From Actinomycetes bacterium (GTDB taxonomy: Bacteria; Actinomycetota; Thermoleophilia; RBG-16-64-13): a stretch of DNA of 64,000 bases. Where the stretch lies: positions 1 through 64,000 of the forward strand of contig JAGXFV010000018.1 of assembly GCA_024637095.1 (NCBI GenBank), written 5' to 3'. Below the pieces are notes generated by a model. That model saw nothing but the letters and a program-made list of their open reading frames with translations, searched no databases and was not told the origin of the DNA. A program made the translations under genes and the position numbers. Of this stretch, positions 43,252 through 52,743 are shown one piece after another; the first letter of the stretch is position 1, and each line of letters opens with the position of its first letter.

Positions 43252-44570
43252 GTGCGGCCGTGCTCCCTCGCGTCGCCATCGTGGGTTATCCCAACGTGGG
43301 CAAGTCCACTCTATTCAACCGACTAACCGAGAGCCGCGAAGCGGTGGTATCGCCGGAGGCAGGGGTGACCCGCGACCGCAAGGAAGGCCTCGCCGAATGG
43401 ATCGGCCGGGACTTCCTGATGGTCGACACCGGCGGAATCGACCTCAAATCCCAAGATTCCTTCGGAGAGCAGGTGAGGGCGCAGGCTCGTTTTGCCATCG
43501 CCGAAGCCTCGGTCGTGGTCTTCCTCGTCGACGGCAAAACCGGGGTGGGCCCCGCCGAACACGAGATCGGGGACATCCTCCGCCGCAGCGGCATACCCGT
43601 GATTCTGGCGGTTAACAAGAGCGACACCAAGTTGGCAGGAGACCGGGTGCACGAGTTCTGGGAGCTCGGACTGGGGGAGCCCTATCCGGTATCCGCGGAG
43701 CACGGCATGGGCACCGGCGACCTGCTGGATGCGGTGGTCGCCCGCCTCCCTGACCCGGAAGAAATGGGCGAGGCAGACGAACCGGTGAGGATCGCCATCG
43801 TGGGGCGCCCGAACGTGGGTAAGAGTTCGCTGGTCAACCGTCTGCTCGGCAACGAGCGGGTGATCGTCTCACCCATCCCCGGAACGACCAGAGACGCAAT
43901 CGATACTCCGGTCACCTATGAAGGCCAGGAGCTGCTCCTGGTCGATACCGCGGGGCTGCGCCGCAAGGGCAAGCGGGTGTCGACCGATGTCGAGTTTTAC
44001 AGTTCGGTACGGACCATTAGAGCGCTGGAGCGCGCCGACGTGGCGCTGATACTGGTAGACGCCCGCGAAGGGTTGGTGGATCTCGACCTGCAGGTGGCCT
44101 ACGAGGCGCAACGGGCCAGGTGCGCGACTGCCATCCTCTTCAACAAGTGGGACGAGAGCGAACTCGACCTCGAGTACGCCACCACCCGCCTCTACGCCAA
44201 GGTGCAGATGCGCCCGCCTTGGCTGACCATTTCCGCCCTGACCGGCCGCAACGTGCACCGCGTGCTGCCACTGGCACTCGACCTCTACGCACGCTACAGC
44301 CACCGCCTCCCCACCGGCGAGCTCAACCGTTGGCTGGAAACTCTGAAAGAGGTGCACTCACCTCCGCAGAAGGGGGGCAAGTCGCTCAAGTTCTTCTACA
44401 TGAGTCAGTACGAGGACTCGCCGCCACGCTTCAACGTGCGCATCAACACTCGTGCCCTGATCAACCGCAGCTACGGCTTCTTCTTCGAGAACCGCCTGCG
44501 CGAGGCCTACGGTCTCTGGGGCATTCCGCTGATCATCGACTTCGAGGGCAAGGAAGAGCGCTACTCGTGA
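43248..44570 (+). CDS. der: GTPase Der (EngA), double G domain
   Basis: VAIVGYPNVGKSTLFNRLTESREAVVSPEAGVTRDRKE and second IAIVGRPNVGKSSLVNRLLGNERVIVSPIPGTTRDAIDTP. Confidence 0.96.
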   Translation: MSAAVLPRVAIVGYPNVGKSTLFNRLTESREAVVSPEAGVTRDRKEGLAEWIGRDFLMVDTGGIDLKSQDSFGEQVRAQARFAIAEASVVVFLVDGKTGVGPAEHEIGDILRRSGIPVILAVNKSDTKLAGDRVHEFWELGLGEPYPVSAEHGMGTGDLLDAVVARLPDPEEMGEADEPVRIAIVGRPNVGKSSLVNRLLGNERVIVSPIPGTTRDAIDTPVTYEGQELLLVDTAGLRRKGKRVSTDVEFYSSVRTIRALERADVALILVDAREGLVDLDLQVAYEAQRARCATAILFNKWDESELDLEYATTRLYAKVQMRPPWLTISALTGRNVHRVLPLALDLYARYSHRLPTGELNRWLETLKEVHSPPQKGGKSLKFFYMSQYEDSPPRFNVRINTRALINRSYGFFFENRLREAYGLWGIPLIIDFEGKEERYS

Positions 44571-45283
44571 GCGAATCGCTCCTCGGCTTGGGTCTGGTGC
44601 TCCTCGCCTACCTGGCCGGGTCCGTCTCGCCCGGCGTGATCTTGGGGCGGGCCTTTAGGGGCATCGATCTCCGGGAGCACGGCAGTGGCAACCCGGGAAC
44701 GACCAACGCTTTTCGCGTGCTGGGAACCCGGCTCGGTCTCCTGGTCTTTGCTGTCGATCTGCTCAAAGGATTTCTCCTGGTGCTTTTGGCACGGTACTTG
44801 GCGGGGCCCTGGGTGACCGTGCTTGTGGCCATGGCGGCGATACTGGGGCATAACTGGTCCCTCTTCCTGCGAGGACGCGGAGGGAAGGGAGTGGCTACGG
44901 GCGCGGGCGTCGTCCTCGCCATGATGCCGCTGACTCTGGCCCTGCTGCTCGCCGTTTTCTTTGCAGTCTTCGCCGTAACCCGCTACGTTTCCCTGGCTTC
45001 CATCAGCGCCACCGCCCTCTTTCCCGTGCTGGCCGTGGCCTTCGGTCAGCCCGACGCCTACGTTGCTTTCTCGGTGGCGGGCGCGGCCCTGGTGATAGCC
45101 GCGCACCATGCCAACATTCGCAGGCTGCTCCGGGGAGAGGAGCGAAGGGCGGTTCTGCCCCGGAGGGGCCGCCGGGGCAAGACGCACCCGCGGGGGAATA
45201 GGCATCCTGGGCGTCCACGCCGCTCCGCCCCCGGAATGGCTGCGGACAAGCCCCTGAACGGCTCCGGAGGCGAAGGCCGATGA
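44567..45283 (+). CDS. plsY: Glycerol-3-phosphate acyltransferase PlsY
   Basis: AYLAGSVSPGVILGRAFRGIDLREHGSGNPGTTNAFRVLG; GHNWSLFLRGRGGKGVATGAGV. Confidence 0.93.
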   Translation: MSESLLGLGLVLLAYLAGSVSPGVILGRAFRGIDLREHGSGNPGTTNAFRVLGTRLGLLVFAVDLLKGFLLVLLARYLAGPWVTVLVAMAAILGHNWSLFLRGRGGKGVATGAGVVLAMMPLTLALLLAVFFAVFAVTRYVSLASISATALFPVLAVAFGQPDAYVAFSVAGAALVIAAHHANIRRLLRGEERRAVLPRRGRRGKTHPRGNRHPGRPRRSAPGMAADKPLNGSGGEGR

Positions 45284-46311
45284 AGGACTGGGAATTCAGC
45301 CGCGAAAGGCCACCGAGGACCGCCGTGGTGGGTGCCGGCAGCTGGGGGACGGCGATGGCCGCGCATCTTTCCGCACTCGGAGTACCCACGACTCTTTTGG
45401 CACGCCGAAAGGAGCAGGCGGAGGCGGTGCGATCCACGCGGCATAATCCCGGTTATCTGCGGGATCTGGCCTTGCCCCAGGAGCTCGAGGTGGCGGTCAT
45501 TGGAGAGTATGACTTCTCTCGAGCTGAGCTGATGGTGCTGGCGGTTCCCAGCAAGGCCTTCACCGCCACCGTCGAGGCCTTGGCCGAGCACATAGAACCC
45601 AACACCGGCGTTCTCAGCCTGACCAAAGGGGTAGAGCCGGATACCGGTCGCCGGCTGAGCGAAGTTCTGCACAAGGTCTGGGCCGCCAAGGATCCGCACA
45701 TCGCTGTGCTCTCCGGACCAAATCACGCCGAGGAGGTCTCCCAAGGGCAGCCGACCGCCACGGTGATCGCCTCTGAGGACGAGGACTACGCCGCAGCCCT
45801 CCAGGAAATCCTGTCCAGCGAGAGCTTCCGGCCCTACCGTACGAGGGACGTGGTCGGGGTGGAACTTGCCGGGGCGGTCAAGAACGTGATCGCCCTTGCC
45901 ACGGGGATGGCCGACGGACTTGGTTTCGGCGACAACGCCCGCGCAGCCCTGATCACCCGCGGCCTGTCCGAGATGAGCCGTCTGGGCGAGGCTCTGGGCG
46001 CGAACCCCTTAACCTTCGCCGGTCTTGCGGGGATGGGGGATCTCATCGCCACCTGCACCTCGAGGCACAGCCGGAACCGGCGGGCGGGAGAGCTGATGGC
46101 CCAGGGGCACTCTCCGCTCACCATTGAGAGCGAAATGGGTATGGTGGCGGAAGGACTGACCGCGGCTCCCGCAGTTCTGGCTCTCGCCAGACGTTTGGGA
46201 GTGGAGATGCCGATCACCGACAACGTGGTTTCCGTGCTTCGCGGGGAGAAGGAAATGCAGGAGAGCGTGCGCGATCTCATGGGCCGGCCCTCTCGTCCCG
46301 AGCGGCACTAG
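45280..46311 (+). CDS. gpsA: NAD(P)H-dependent glycerol-3-phosphate dehydrogenase
   Basis: TAVVGAGSWGTAMAAHLS; LSGPNHAEEVSQGQPTATVIAS; GVELAGAVKNVIALATGMADGLGFGDNARAALITRGLSEM. Confidence 0.95.
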   Translation: MKDWEFSRERPPRTAVVGAGSWGTAMAAHLSALGVPTTLLARRKEQAEAVRSTRHNPGYLRDLALPQELEVAVIGEYDFSRAELMVLAVPSKAFTATVEALAEHIEPNTGVLSLTKGVEPDTGRRLSEVLHKVWAAKDPHIAVLSGPNHAEEVSQGQPTATVIASEDEDYAAALQEILSSESFRPYRTRDVVGVELAGAVKNVIALATGMADGLGFGDNARAALITRGLSEMSRLGEALGANPLTFAGLAGMGDLIATCTSRHSRNRRAGELMAQGHSPLTIESEMGMVAEGLTAAPAVLALARRLGVEMPITDNVVSVLRGEKEMQESVRDLMGRPSRPERH

Positions 46312-46333
46312 GCTGGTATACTCGTTGCCGCGT

Positions 46334-46407
46334 CGGGACGTGGCGTAGCCTGGTAGCGCATCCGGCTGGGGGCCGGAAGGTCGCCGGTTCAAATCCGGCC
46401 GTCCCGA
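46334..46407 (+). tRNA. tRNA-Pro (anticodon GGG)
   Basis: CGGGACG/CGTCCCG acceptor, TCCGG-CTGGGGG-CCGGA anticodon arm, GCCGG-TTCAAAT-CCGGC T arm; TATACT -10 at 46317-46322. Confidence 0.96.
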
Positions 46408-46415
46408 CCTAGTCA

Positions 46416-46434
46416 CCCCGCTCGCGCGGGGTTT
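46416..46434 (+). terminator. tRNA terminator
   Basis: CCCCGC-TCGC-GCGGGG-TTT. Confidence 0.75.
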
Positions 46435-46574
46435 CTGTCTTCTCCTCTTCGCAGATTGCCACTTCGTTGGGTGTATCATTGCACCGAGCATGGGCATTTC
46501 CCCGCGGTGCCGCTGTGGTTCCCTGCGGTACCGCCGTTGTCCGGCGATCCCGGCTCGCTGAGGAGGAGTTTGCA

Positions 46575-49094
46575 TTGAAGGCTGTGGTAATGGCGGGGGG
46601 CCACGGTACCAGGCTGCGCCCTCTCACCTCCAACCTGCCCAAGCCCATGATGCCGGTGGCCAACATTCCCACGGCCCACCATATCCTCGACCTGCTGGCG
46701 ATCCACGGGATCAACGACGTGGTGATGACCGTGGCCTTCCTCCCGCAGATGATCCGCAACTACTTCGGTGACGGCTCCGACTTTGAGATGAACGTGGAGT
46801 ACAGCGTGGAGGACAACCCGCTGGGTACGGCCGGTTCGGTCAAGGCAGCCCAAGACCACCTGGACGAGACCTTCATCGTGATCAGCGGCGATGCGTTGAC
46901 GGATATCGATCTGACAGCGGTTATCCGCTTCCACCGCGAACGCGGGGCCCTGGCGACTTTCGCTCTGGTTCGCGTCGAGAACCCGCTGGAGTTCGGGGTC
47001 ATCATCATGGATGAACAGGGGCGTATCGAACGCTTCCTGGAAAAGCCGGGTTGGGGTCAGGTCTTCTCGGACACGGTTAACACCGGCATCTACGTACTCG
47101 AGCCGGAAGTGCTCGACGAGATCCCGCCCGGCGTTTCCTACGATTTCAGCCACGAACTCTTTCCTGCCCTGCATGAGCGCGGCGCGCCCCTCTACGGCAG
47201 CATGTGCGAGGGGTACTGGCAGGACATCGGCACCATCGAGCAATACCAGCACGCCAACCGGGATGCGCTGGACGGCCGCGTCCGTGTAAATATTCCCGGA
47301 GTGCGACTGCGGGGCAACGTCTGGGTGGGTCAGGGCGTCAACCTTGACAGTCTCGAGAACGTGGTGGGACCTGCGGTGATCGGCAACTATGCGAAGATCG
47401 ACCCTTCGGCGGTCATTGGCCCGCACACGGTGCTGGGAAACAACGTGATTCTTCGCCCGGGGGCCCAAATATCGGACTCCGTGGTGGGCGAGAGTTGCTA
47501 CCTGGGGGAGGGGTCCCGCGTGCGCGGCGCCGTGCTGGGCAATTCGGTGGACCTCCGCACGAACGTAGTGATCTCCGAGGGGGCGGTCATCGGCGATCAG
47601 TGTTCGATCGAGGACAATGCCTTGATCGGCAACAACATCAAGATCTACCCTTTCAAGACCGTGGAGGCCGGCGCCTCGGTCAAGTCGAGCATCATCTCCG
47701 AGGTCAGGGGGATGACGACGCTCTTCGGTCAGCGCGGAGTGCGAGGCCTTATCAACGTCGACATCACTCCGGAGCGGGCGATGCGACTCGCCATGTCCTA
47801 CGGAACCCTGCTGCGCAAGGATGCAATGGTCACCGCCACTCGAGATTCGCATCCCGCCAGCCGGATGCTCAAACGGGCGATGATCGCGGGTCTGACTTCC
47901 ACCGGAGTATCCGTCCGTGACCTGCAGGTCGCACCGCTGGCCGTAAACCGCTTCGATCTCAAGAACGCCTCCTCTCAGGGCGGGATTCACATCCGCATCA
48001 GCCCGCACCACCCCGAGGAAGTGGAGATCATCCTCTCCGAGCCCCCGGGTCTGCCGCTCTCGGAGCAATCCCGGCGAACCATCGAGAACTACTTCCACCG
48101 CGAGGATTTTCGCCGAGCCTACTACGACGAGATGGGGCAGATCACCTATCCCGCGCACACGCTCGAGATGTACACCGAAGCGCTGGTCGAGAGCGTGAAC
48201 GCTCCTTCCATCCGTGCGCGCAATTTGCGCGTAGTGGTCGATTACTCCTACTCCCCGGGTTCAAAGTTGCTGGGGGCCATCCTCGACCGCTTGGGCGTAG
48301 AGACCATTGGCGTTAACGCCTTCTCGGGGATCAGCGGCGCTTTTCGTCTGGCGAAACATCTTCCCGAGGCCGAGGCGAAGGTCAAGCGCCTGGTCGATTC
48401 GATGGAAGCTGATCTCGGCCTGATCTTGGATCCGGGGGGCGAGCAGGTCTTCATTCTAGACGACGCCGGCCACACCTTGAGCCCGAACGAACTGCTCCTC
48501 CTACTGCTGGGTCATGTCTGCGTGCAGCGGGGGAAGGGGTCGGTGGTTCTTCCGCTGCATGCCACCGGCCGCGCCGAGGAGGTGGCCGAGCGCTGCGGCG
48601 CCACGGTTAGTCGTACCCGTAGCTCGGACCGGAGTGTGATGGAAGAGGCGAGCGCACCCCAGGTCATCTTCGCGGCCACGGCCAATGGCGGTCTGATCTT
48701 TCCCTCCTTCCTGCCTACCATGGATGCCTTTTTGACAGCGGCGATGGTGGTGGAGATGGTCGCGGGGGGCTTGTATCCGCTTTCTCAGCTGGCGGCCGAA
48801 GTCCCCGTCGTCCACCTCGATCACGACGTGGTGTGCTGCCCCTGGCAGGCCAAAGGGGCGGCCATGAGGATGATGGTCGAGGAACTGCGCAACGAAGCGG
48901 TCTCCCTGGTGGACGGGATAAAGGTATGGGTGAACCAGGACGAATGGGTACAGATCCTGCCCGACGCCGACGAACCGCTCTTCCACGTATACGCTGAAGG
49001 CAGGGACGACGAGCGGGCCGAAGGACTATTGCGGGACTACACAAGTCGCCTGGACGAGGTGATCGGCAAGGCCCGTACGGCAGTAGTCAGGTAG
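46575..49094 (+). CDS. Sugar-1-phosphate nucleotidyltransferase (ManC/GMPP-like, with hexapeptide repeats) fused to phosphomannomutase-like domain
   Basis: VVMAGGHGTRLRPLTSNLPKPMMPVANIP; LEKPGWGQVFSDTVNTGIYVLEP; LbH repeats; C-terminal PGM/PMM-like fold. AGGAGG then TTG 46575. Confidence 0.88.
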   Translation: MKAVVMAGGHGTRLRPLTSNLPKPMMPVANIPTAHHILDLLAIHGINDVVMTVAFLPQMIRNYFGDGSDFEMNVEYSVEDNPLGTAGSVKAAQDHLDETFIVISGDALTDIDLTAVIRFHRERGALATFALVRVENPLEFGVIIMDEQGRIERFLEKPGWGQVFSDTVNTGIYVLEPEVLDEIPPGVSYDFSHELFPALHERGAPLYGSMCEGYWQDIGTIEQYQHANRDALDGRVRVNIPGVRLRGNVWVGQGVNLDSLENVVGPAVIGNYAKIDPSAVIGPHTVLGNNVILRPGAQISDSVVGESCYLGEGSRVRGAVLGNSVDLRTNVVISEGAVIGDQCSIEDNALIGNNIKIYPFKTVEAGASVKSSIISEVRGMTTLFGQRGVRGLINVDITPERAMRLAMSYGTLLRKDAMVTATRDSHPASRMLKRAMIAGLTSTGVSVRDLQVAPLAVNRFDLKNASSQGGIHIRISPHHPEEVEIILSEPPGLPLSEQSRRTIENYFHREDFRRAYYDEMGQITYPAHTLEMYTEALVESVNAPSIRARNLRVVVDYSYSPGSKLLGAILDRLGVETIGVNAFSGISGAFRLAKHLPEAEAKVKRLVDSMEADLGLILDPGGEQVFILDDAGHTLSPNELLLLLLGHVCVQRGKGSVVLPLHATGRAEEVAERCGATVSRTRSSDRSVMEEASAPQVIFAATANGGLIFPSFLPTMDAFLTAAMVVEMVAGGLYPLSQLAAEVPVVHLDHDVVCCPWQAKGAAMRMMVEELRNEAVSLVDGIKVWVNQDEWVQILPDADEPLFHVYAEGRDDERAEGLLRDYTSRLDEVIGKARTAVVR

Positions 49095-49162
49095 ATAAGC
49101 AGGCAAGCCTTTCGGTTGACTGCTATCCTTCGCTTTTCGTAAGCACCTTTCCTGGAAGAAGC

Positions 49163-49939
49163 GTGACTGTAGGGCGCCATCATTACCTGATCCTGACCGC
49201 GTTAGCCTTCCTACTTGGGCTGGGCGCGATGGTGGCTTTCCAGGCCAATGTGGCCGCGGAGGAGGCCGCCGGGGACCAGGGTGAGCGCCATGATCAGTTG
49301 GTACGGATCGTGGAGCGACTCGAGGACAAAAAGCACTATCTCGAAGAGAGCCTGGCTACCCTACGGATCGAGGTTTCCCGCCGAGAGCAGCAGGCGGCCT
49401 CGGGACGCGGGCTTTCCCGCACCTACGGTCAGGAACTCGAACAGATGCGCATGGCGGCCGGTCTCGTGACCCTCGAGGGGCCGGGAATCGAGGTTACCCT
49501 CGCGGACAACCCGCAACCGCCCGAGCTGGGCGAGGACCCCAACAACTATATAATCCATGACTACGACGTCCGCATCCTGGTGAACGCCCTTTGGTCGGGC
49601 GGGGCTGAGGCCATCAGCGTAAACGGGCAGCGCATCGTGCAGGGCACTGCCGTGCGCTGCGTAGGCACTACCATCCTGGTCAACAACACCCGGATAGGTT
49701 CCCCGTTCACCATCCTCGCGATCGGCGAGCCTGTCCGGCTGAAAAACGTGCTCTCTCTGGACGAAGACGCCCGGTTGCTGCTCGAGCAATACTCCAAGCT
49801 GTTTGGATTGCAGGCCGCTGTCAATACTCGCGACGAGATTCTGGTGGCCGCGTACGCGGGCAGCCTGACCCCACGCGTGCTGCAGCCGCTCACCGACGAA
49901 GCCGTGACCATCGCCGGGCCCGGCAAGGAGGCCCCGTGA
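49163..49939 (+). CDS. DUF881 family protein
   Basis: LEGPGIEVTLADNPQ...VNALWSGGAEAISVNGQRIVQGTAVRCVGTTILVNN...PFTILAIGEP. Confidence 0.88.
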   Translation: MTVGRHHYLILTALAFLLGLGAMVAFQANVAAEEAAGDQGERHDQLVRIVERLEDKKHYLEESLATLRIEVSRREQQAASGRGLSRTYGQELEQMRMAAGLVTLEGPGIEVTLADNPQPPELGEDPNNYIIHDYDVRILVNALWSGGAEAISVNGQRIVQGTAVRCVGTTILVNNTRIGSPFTILAIGEPVRLKNVLSLDEDARLLLEQYSKLFGLQAAVNTRDEILVAAYAGSLTPRVLQPLTDEAVTIAGPGKEAP

Positions 49940-50265
49940 TCTACATGCCCCTGCTAGGTCTGCTGCTGGGAGTGGCCATCGGTTACGTGGTCAACTATGA
50001 GGTCCCGCCGGAATACGCGCGCTATCTCTCCATAGCCGTGCTGGCCGCGCTCGACTCGACTCTCGGCGGAGTCCGTGCCCTGCTCGAGCGGACCTTCAAC
50101 GATCGCCTGTTCATAACCGGTTTCCTCTCCAACACGATTCTCGCGGCGCTCATCACCTATCTCGGAGACCGCATGGGTCTCAGCCTTTACCTCGCGGCGG
50201 TTATCGCGTTCGGCGTGCGCATCTTCCAGAATCTGGCGATTGTGCGCAGGTTGATCCTGCGATGA
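49936..50265 (+). CDS. DUF1290 (Sbp-type small basic membrane) protein
   Basis: LLGLLLGVAIGYVVNYEVPPEYARYLSIAVLAALDSTLGGVRALLE; between two DUF881 genes. Confidence 0.88.
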   Translation: MIYMPLLGLLLGVAIGYVVNYEVPPEYARYLSIAVLAALDSTLGGVRALLERTFNDRLFITGFLSNTILAALITYLGDRMGLSLYLAAVIAFGVRIFQNLAIVRRLILR

Positions 50266-50969
50266 GCGCCCGCAGCAAAACGGCCTGGGGGCTATTCCTG
50301 ACCTTCGCTGTCCTGGGTTTCATGCTCGTGACGCAGGCGCGCGTCCAGGATAATCGCAACCGGCAACTAGATCTGCAGAGCGTGGAAGAGCTCACCACCC
50401 TTGTGGGGACTCTGAGCCAGGAGAACGACCGTCTGCAGGAAGAGGTCACCGAACTCCGGCTGCTTGCCGTCGAGGACCGCTTCACCCAGCAAGACCGGGC
50501 CGATAGCCTGGTGGAGCAGGAACGGACTTTGGCCGGCTTGCGCCTCCTGAACGGGGTAATCGTGTCATCCGGACCCGGCGTGCGGCTCGAACTGCGCGAT
50601 CCGCTGCGGGAACTGCACGCCTACGAACTCGGGCAGGTGGTCAATGAACTCAAGTCCGCCGGAGCTGAGGCGATAATAGTCAATGGGAGGCGTCTCTCGG
50701 TGAGGTCGGCCTTCGGCAACTTCGGAGAGCAGGTTACCTTTGACGGGATAGTGCTGGCCGCCCCCTACGAGGTCGAAGCCCTGGGCGAACCCGATACTCT
50801 GGCTTCATCGATGGTCATGGCGGGTGGCGTCATTCCCACCTTAGAAGGCAGACCGGGGGTCTCAGTCGAAATCGCCAAGATGGAGGACCTGCAGGCAACC
50901 AGGCTGGAGGATCTGCCTAAGTACGTTCTGGCCGCTCCCTCCAGGGAAGACGGGGACGGGGCCGGATAG
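50262..50969 (+). CDS. DUF881 family protein
   Basis: LNGVIVSSGPGVRLELRDP...VNELKSAGAEAIIVNGRRLSVRSAF. Confidence 0.87.
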   Translation: MSARSKTAWGLFLTFAVLGFMLVTQARVQDNRNRQLDLQSVEELTTLVGTLSQENDRLQEEVTELRLLAVEDRFTQQDRADSLVEQERTLAGLRLLNGVIVSSGPGVRLELRDPLRELHAYELGQVVNELKSAGAEAIIVNGRRLSVRSAFGNFGEQVTFDGIVLAAPYEVEALGEPDTLASSMVMAGGVIPTLEGRPGVSVEIAKMEDLQATRLEDLPKYVLAAPSREDGDGAG

Positions 50970-51021
50970 CCCTACCCACGGCTCGCCTGGCTCTTCCCAG
51001 ACCTCAACGCGGAGGTTCGAG

Positions 51022-52743
51022 ATCCGGCGCACGGTCGTCATAGTCCTACTGAGCCTTGTTTTGGTCGCGGGCGGATTCGCCTTGGCCGCCGACTCCTATC
51101 ATCATCAGGGACGCGCCTACCGTGGCGTAGAACTGCAAGGGAGAGCGCTGGGGGGATTGACTGAAGAACAGGTGGCCCAGGAGCTGACCACGTTGGCCGC
51201 CGGTCTCCTCGCGGCACCTGTTGAAGTGCGGCACGAAGGCACCCTGGTGGAGCTGGTTCCTGACCAAGCCGGCATCGCCTTGGACAAGAAGGCCACGCTC
51301 GCAGCGGTCATGGAGGTCGGGCACGAGGCGGGATGGCTCGAGCGCGGCCGGCAGCGGTTGGCCGCATCCGTTGGGAGCGTTGCGATCGAGCCCGTATTCG
51401 TCGTCGACGAGCAAGGCTTCCAATTCGAGGTGGATCAGCTCGCGCTGGCCTTCGAAGAGCTTCCGAAGAATGCCCGCCTGCTCCTCACCGAGAAGGGTCC
51501 TCGAGCCGTAGCGGCGGAGGAAGGCCTCTCGCTCCGGCGTGACCTGCTGCAGCAAGCAGTGCTGGCGGCTCTGCGCACGAGTTCCGCAGAGGTCGAGGCC
51601 CCGCTGGAATCCGTCCCCCCGAAGGTGGGCACCGACGCGGCCCGCCGGGCGCTGGAAACGGCCAAGGTCGCCTTCAGCCGACCGCTAGTCCTGCGATACC
51701 AGGACCTCAACTTTGAGCTATCCGTCGAACAACTGACAAGAATGGCCGCCGTTCCGGAAACCGAGAGGGCCACTGCGTTGAGTTTCGACACAGACACCTC
51801 ACGGGAGTTGTTGGAGAAGCTCTTGGCCCCGATTCGGCACCCCGCCGTCGACGCCCGGCTGAAGCCGGTCCTGGGGGAGAAAAATCTGGAAGTGATCCCG
51901 AGTAAGAGCGGGGTGGAGATCGACTGGGATTCGCTCTTCCGGGACCTCGCTCGCCTGGCCGGGGATCCGAACGCGGCCTACGTCCCGGTGCCGACCCTCC
52001 GAGCCGAGCCCAAGGTCACCACCACGGACGCGCTGGCTCTGGGAATGCGGAGGGAGGTCTCCTCCTTCACCACCTACTTCAAGGCCGGTGATACCGCCCG
52101 CGGCAACAACATCCGACAGGTAGCGAAGCTGCTGGACGGGACCATCGTGCATCCGGGAGAGACCTTCTCTTTCAACGGCACGGTTGGTCCGCGCACCAAG
52201 GCAGCCGGTTTCGACGAGGCGCCGGTCATAGTGGGTGGCGTCTTAACGCCGGGGGTCGGAGGCGGGATCTGCCAAGTCTCGACCACCCTCTTCAATGCCG
52301 TCTTCTTCGCGGGGCTGCCCGTGGACGAGCGAAAGCCGCACTCCTTCTACATCGACCACTATCCGCTTGGCCGAGATGCCACGGTTTCGTACGGCACGGT
52401 GGACTTCAAATTCCGCAACGACTCCGACCGGCCCCTGCTGATCAGCGCGCAGGCGGGGGAGAATTCGGTAGAGATCACCCTGGCGGCCTCCAGTTGGGAG
52501 CGCACGGTGGAATACGAGGCCCAGTCCCCGGACCGATTGCGGGAACCCCGCACCACGTCTTCCAACCCCCGCCGGCTGCGTGACCCCAGCCTCGCACGGG
52601 GAGAGCAGGCGCTGGAGCAGGGAGTACCCGGACGCGAGGTGACAGTGACCCGCGTGGTCAAGGATCTGGAGGGTGAGGTTCTGCTCCGCGATGAATTCCC
52701 CAGCGTCTACGCGCCCAAGGATTACGTGCTGCGGATCGGCTAG
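51022..52743 (+). CDS. VanW-family membrane-anchored protein; putative non-canonical ATC start
   Basis: GNNIRQVAKLLDGTIVHPGETFSFNGTVGPRT...GGICQVSTTLFNAVFFAGLPVDERKPHSFYIDHYPLGRDATV. ORF track begins at TTG 51061, which cuts through the TM helix; GGAGG 51011-51015 precedes ATC 51022. Confidence 0.85.
   Translation: MRRTVVIVLLSLVLVAGGFALAADSYHHQGRAYRGVELQGRALGGLTEEQVAQELTTLAAGLLAAPVEVRHEGTLVELVPDQAGIALDKKATLAAVMEVGHEAGWLERGRQRLAASVGSVAIEPVFVVDEQGFQFEVDQLALAFEELPKNARLLLTEKGPRAVAAEEGLSLRRDLLQQAVLAALRTSSAEVEAPLESVPPKVGTDAARRALETAKVAFSRPLVLRYQDLNFELSVEQLTRMAAVPETERATALSFDTDTSRELLEKLLAPIRHPAVDARLKPVLGEKNLEVIPSKSGVEIDWDSLFRDLARLAGDPNAAYVPVPTLRAEPKVTTTDALALGMRREVSSFTTYFKAGDTARGNNIRQVAKLLDGTIVHPGETFSFNGTVGPRTKAAGFDEAPVIVGGVLTPGVGGGICQVSTTLFNAVFFAGLPVDERKPHSFYIDHYPLGRDATVSYGTVDFKFRNDSDRPLLISAQAGENSVEITLAASSWERTVEYEAQSPDRLREPRTTSSNPRRLRDPSLARGEQALEQGVPGREVTVTRVVKDLEGEVLLRDEFPSVYAPKDYVLRIG

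Noticed and set aside
46476-48158. 560-aa minus-strand ORF opposite the ManC-like gene
   Set aside because: His/Asp/Arg-rich antisense translation; no domain.
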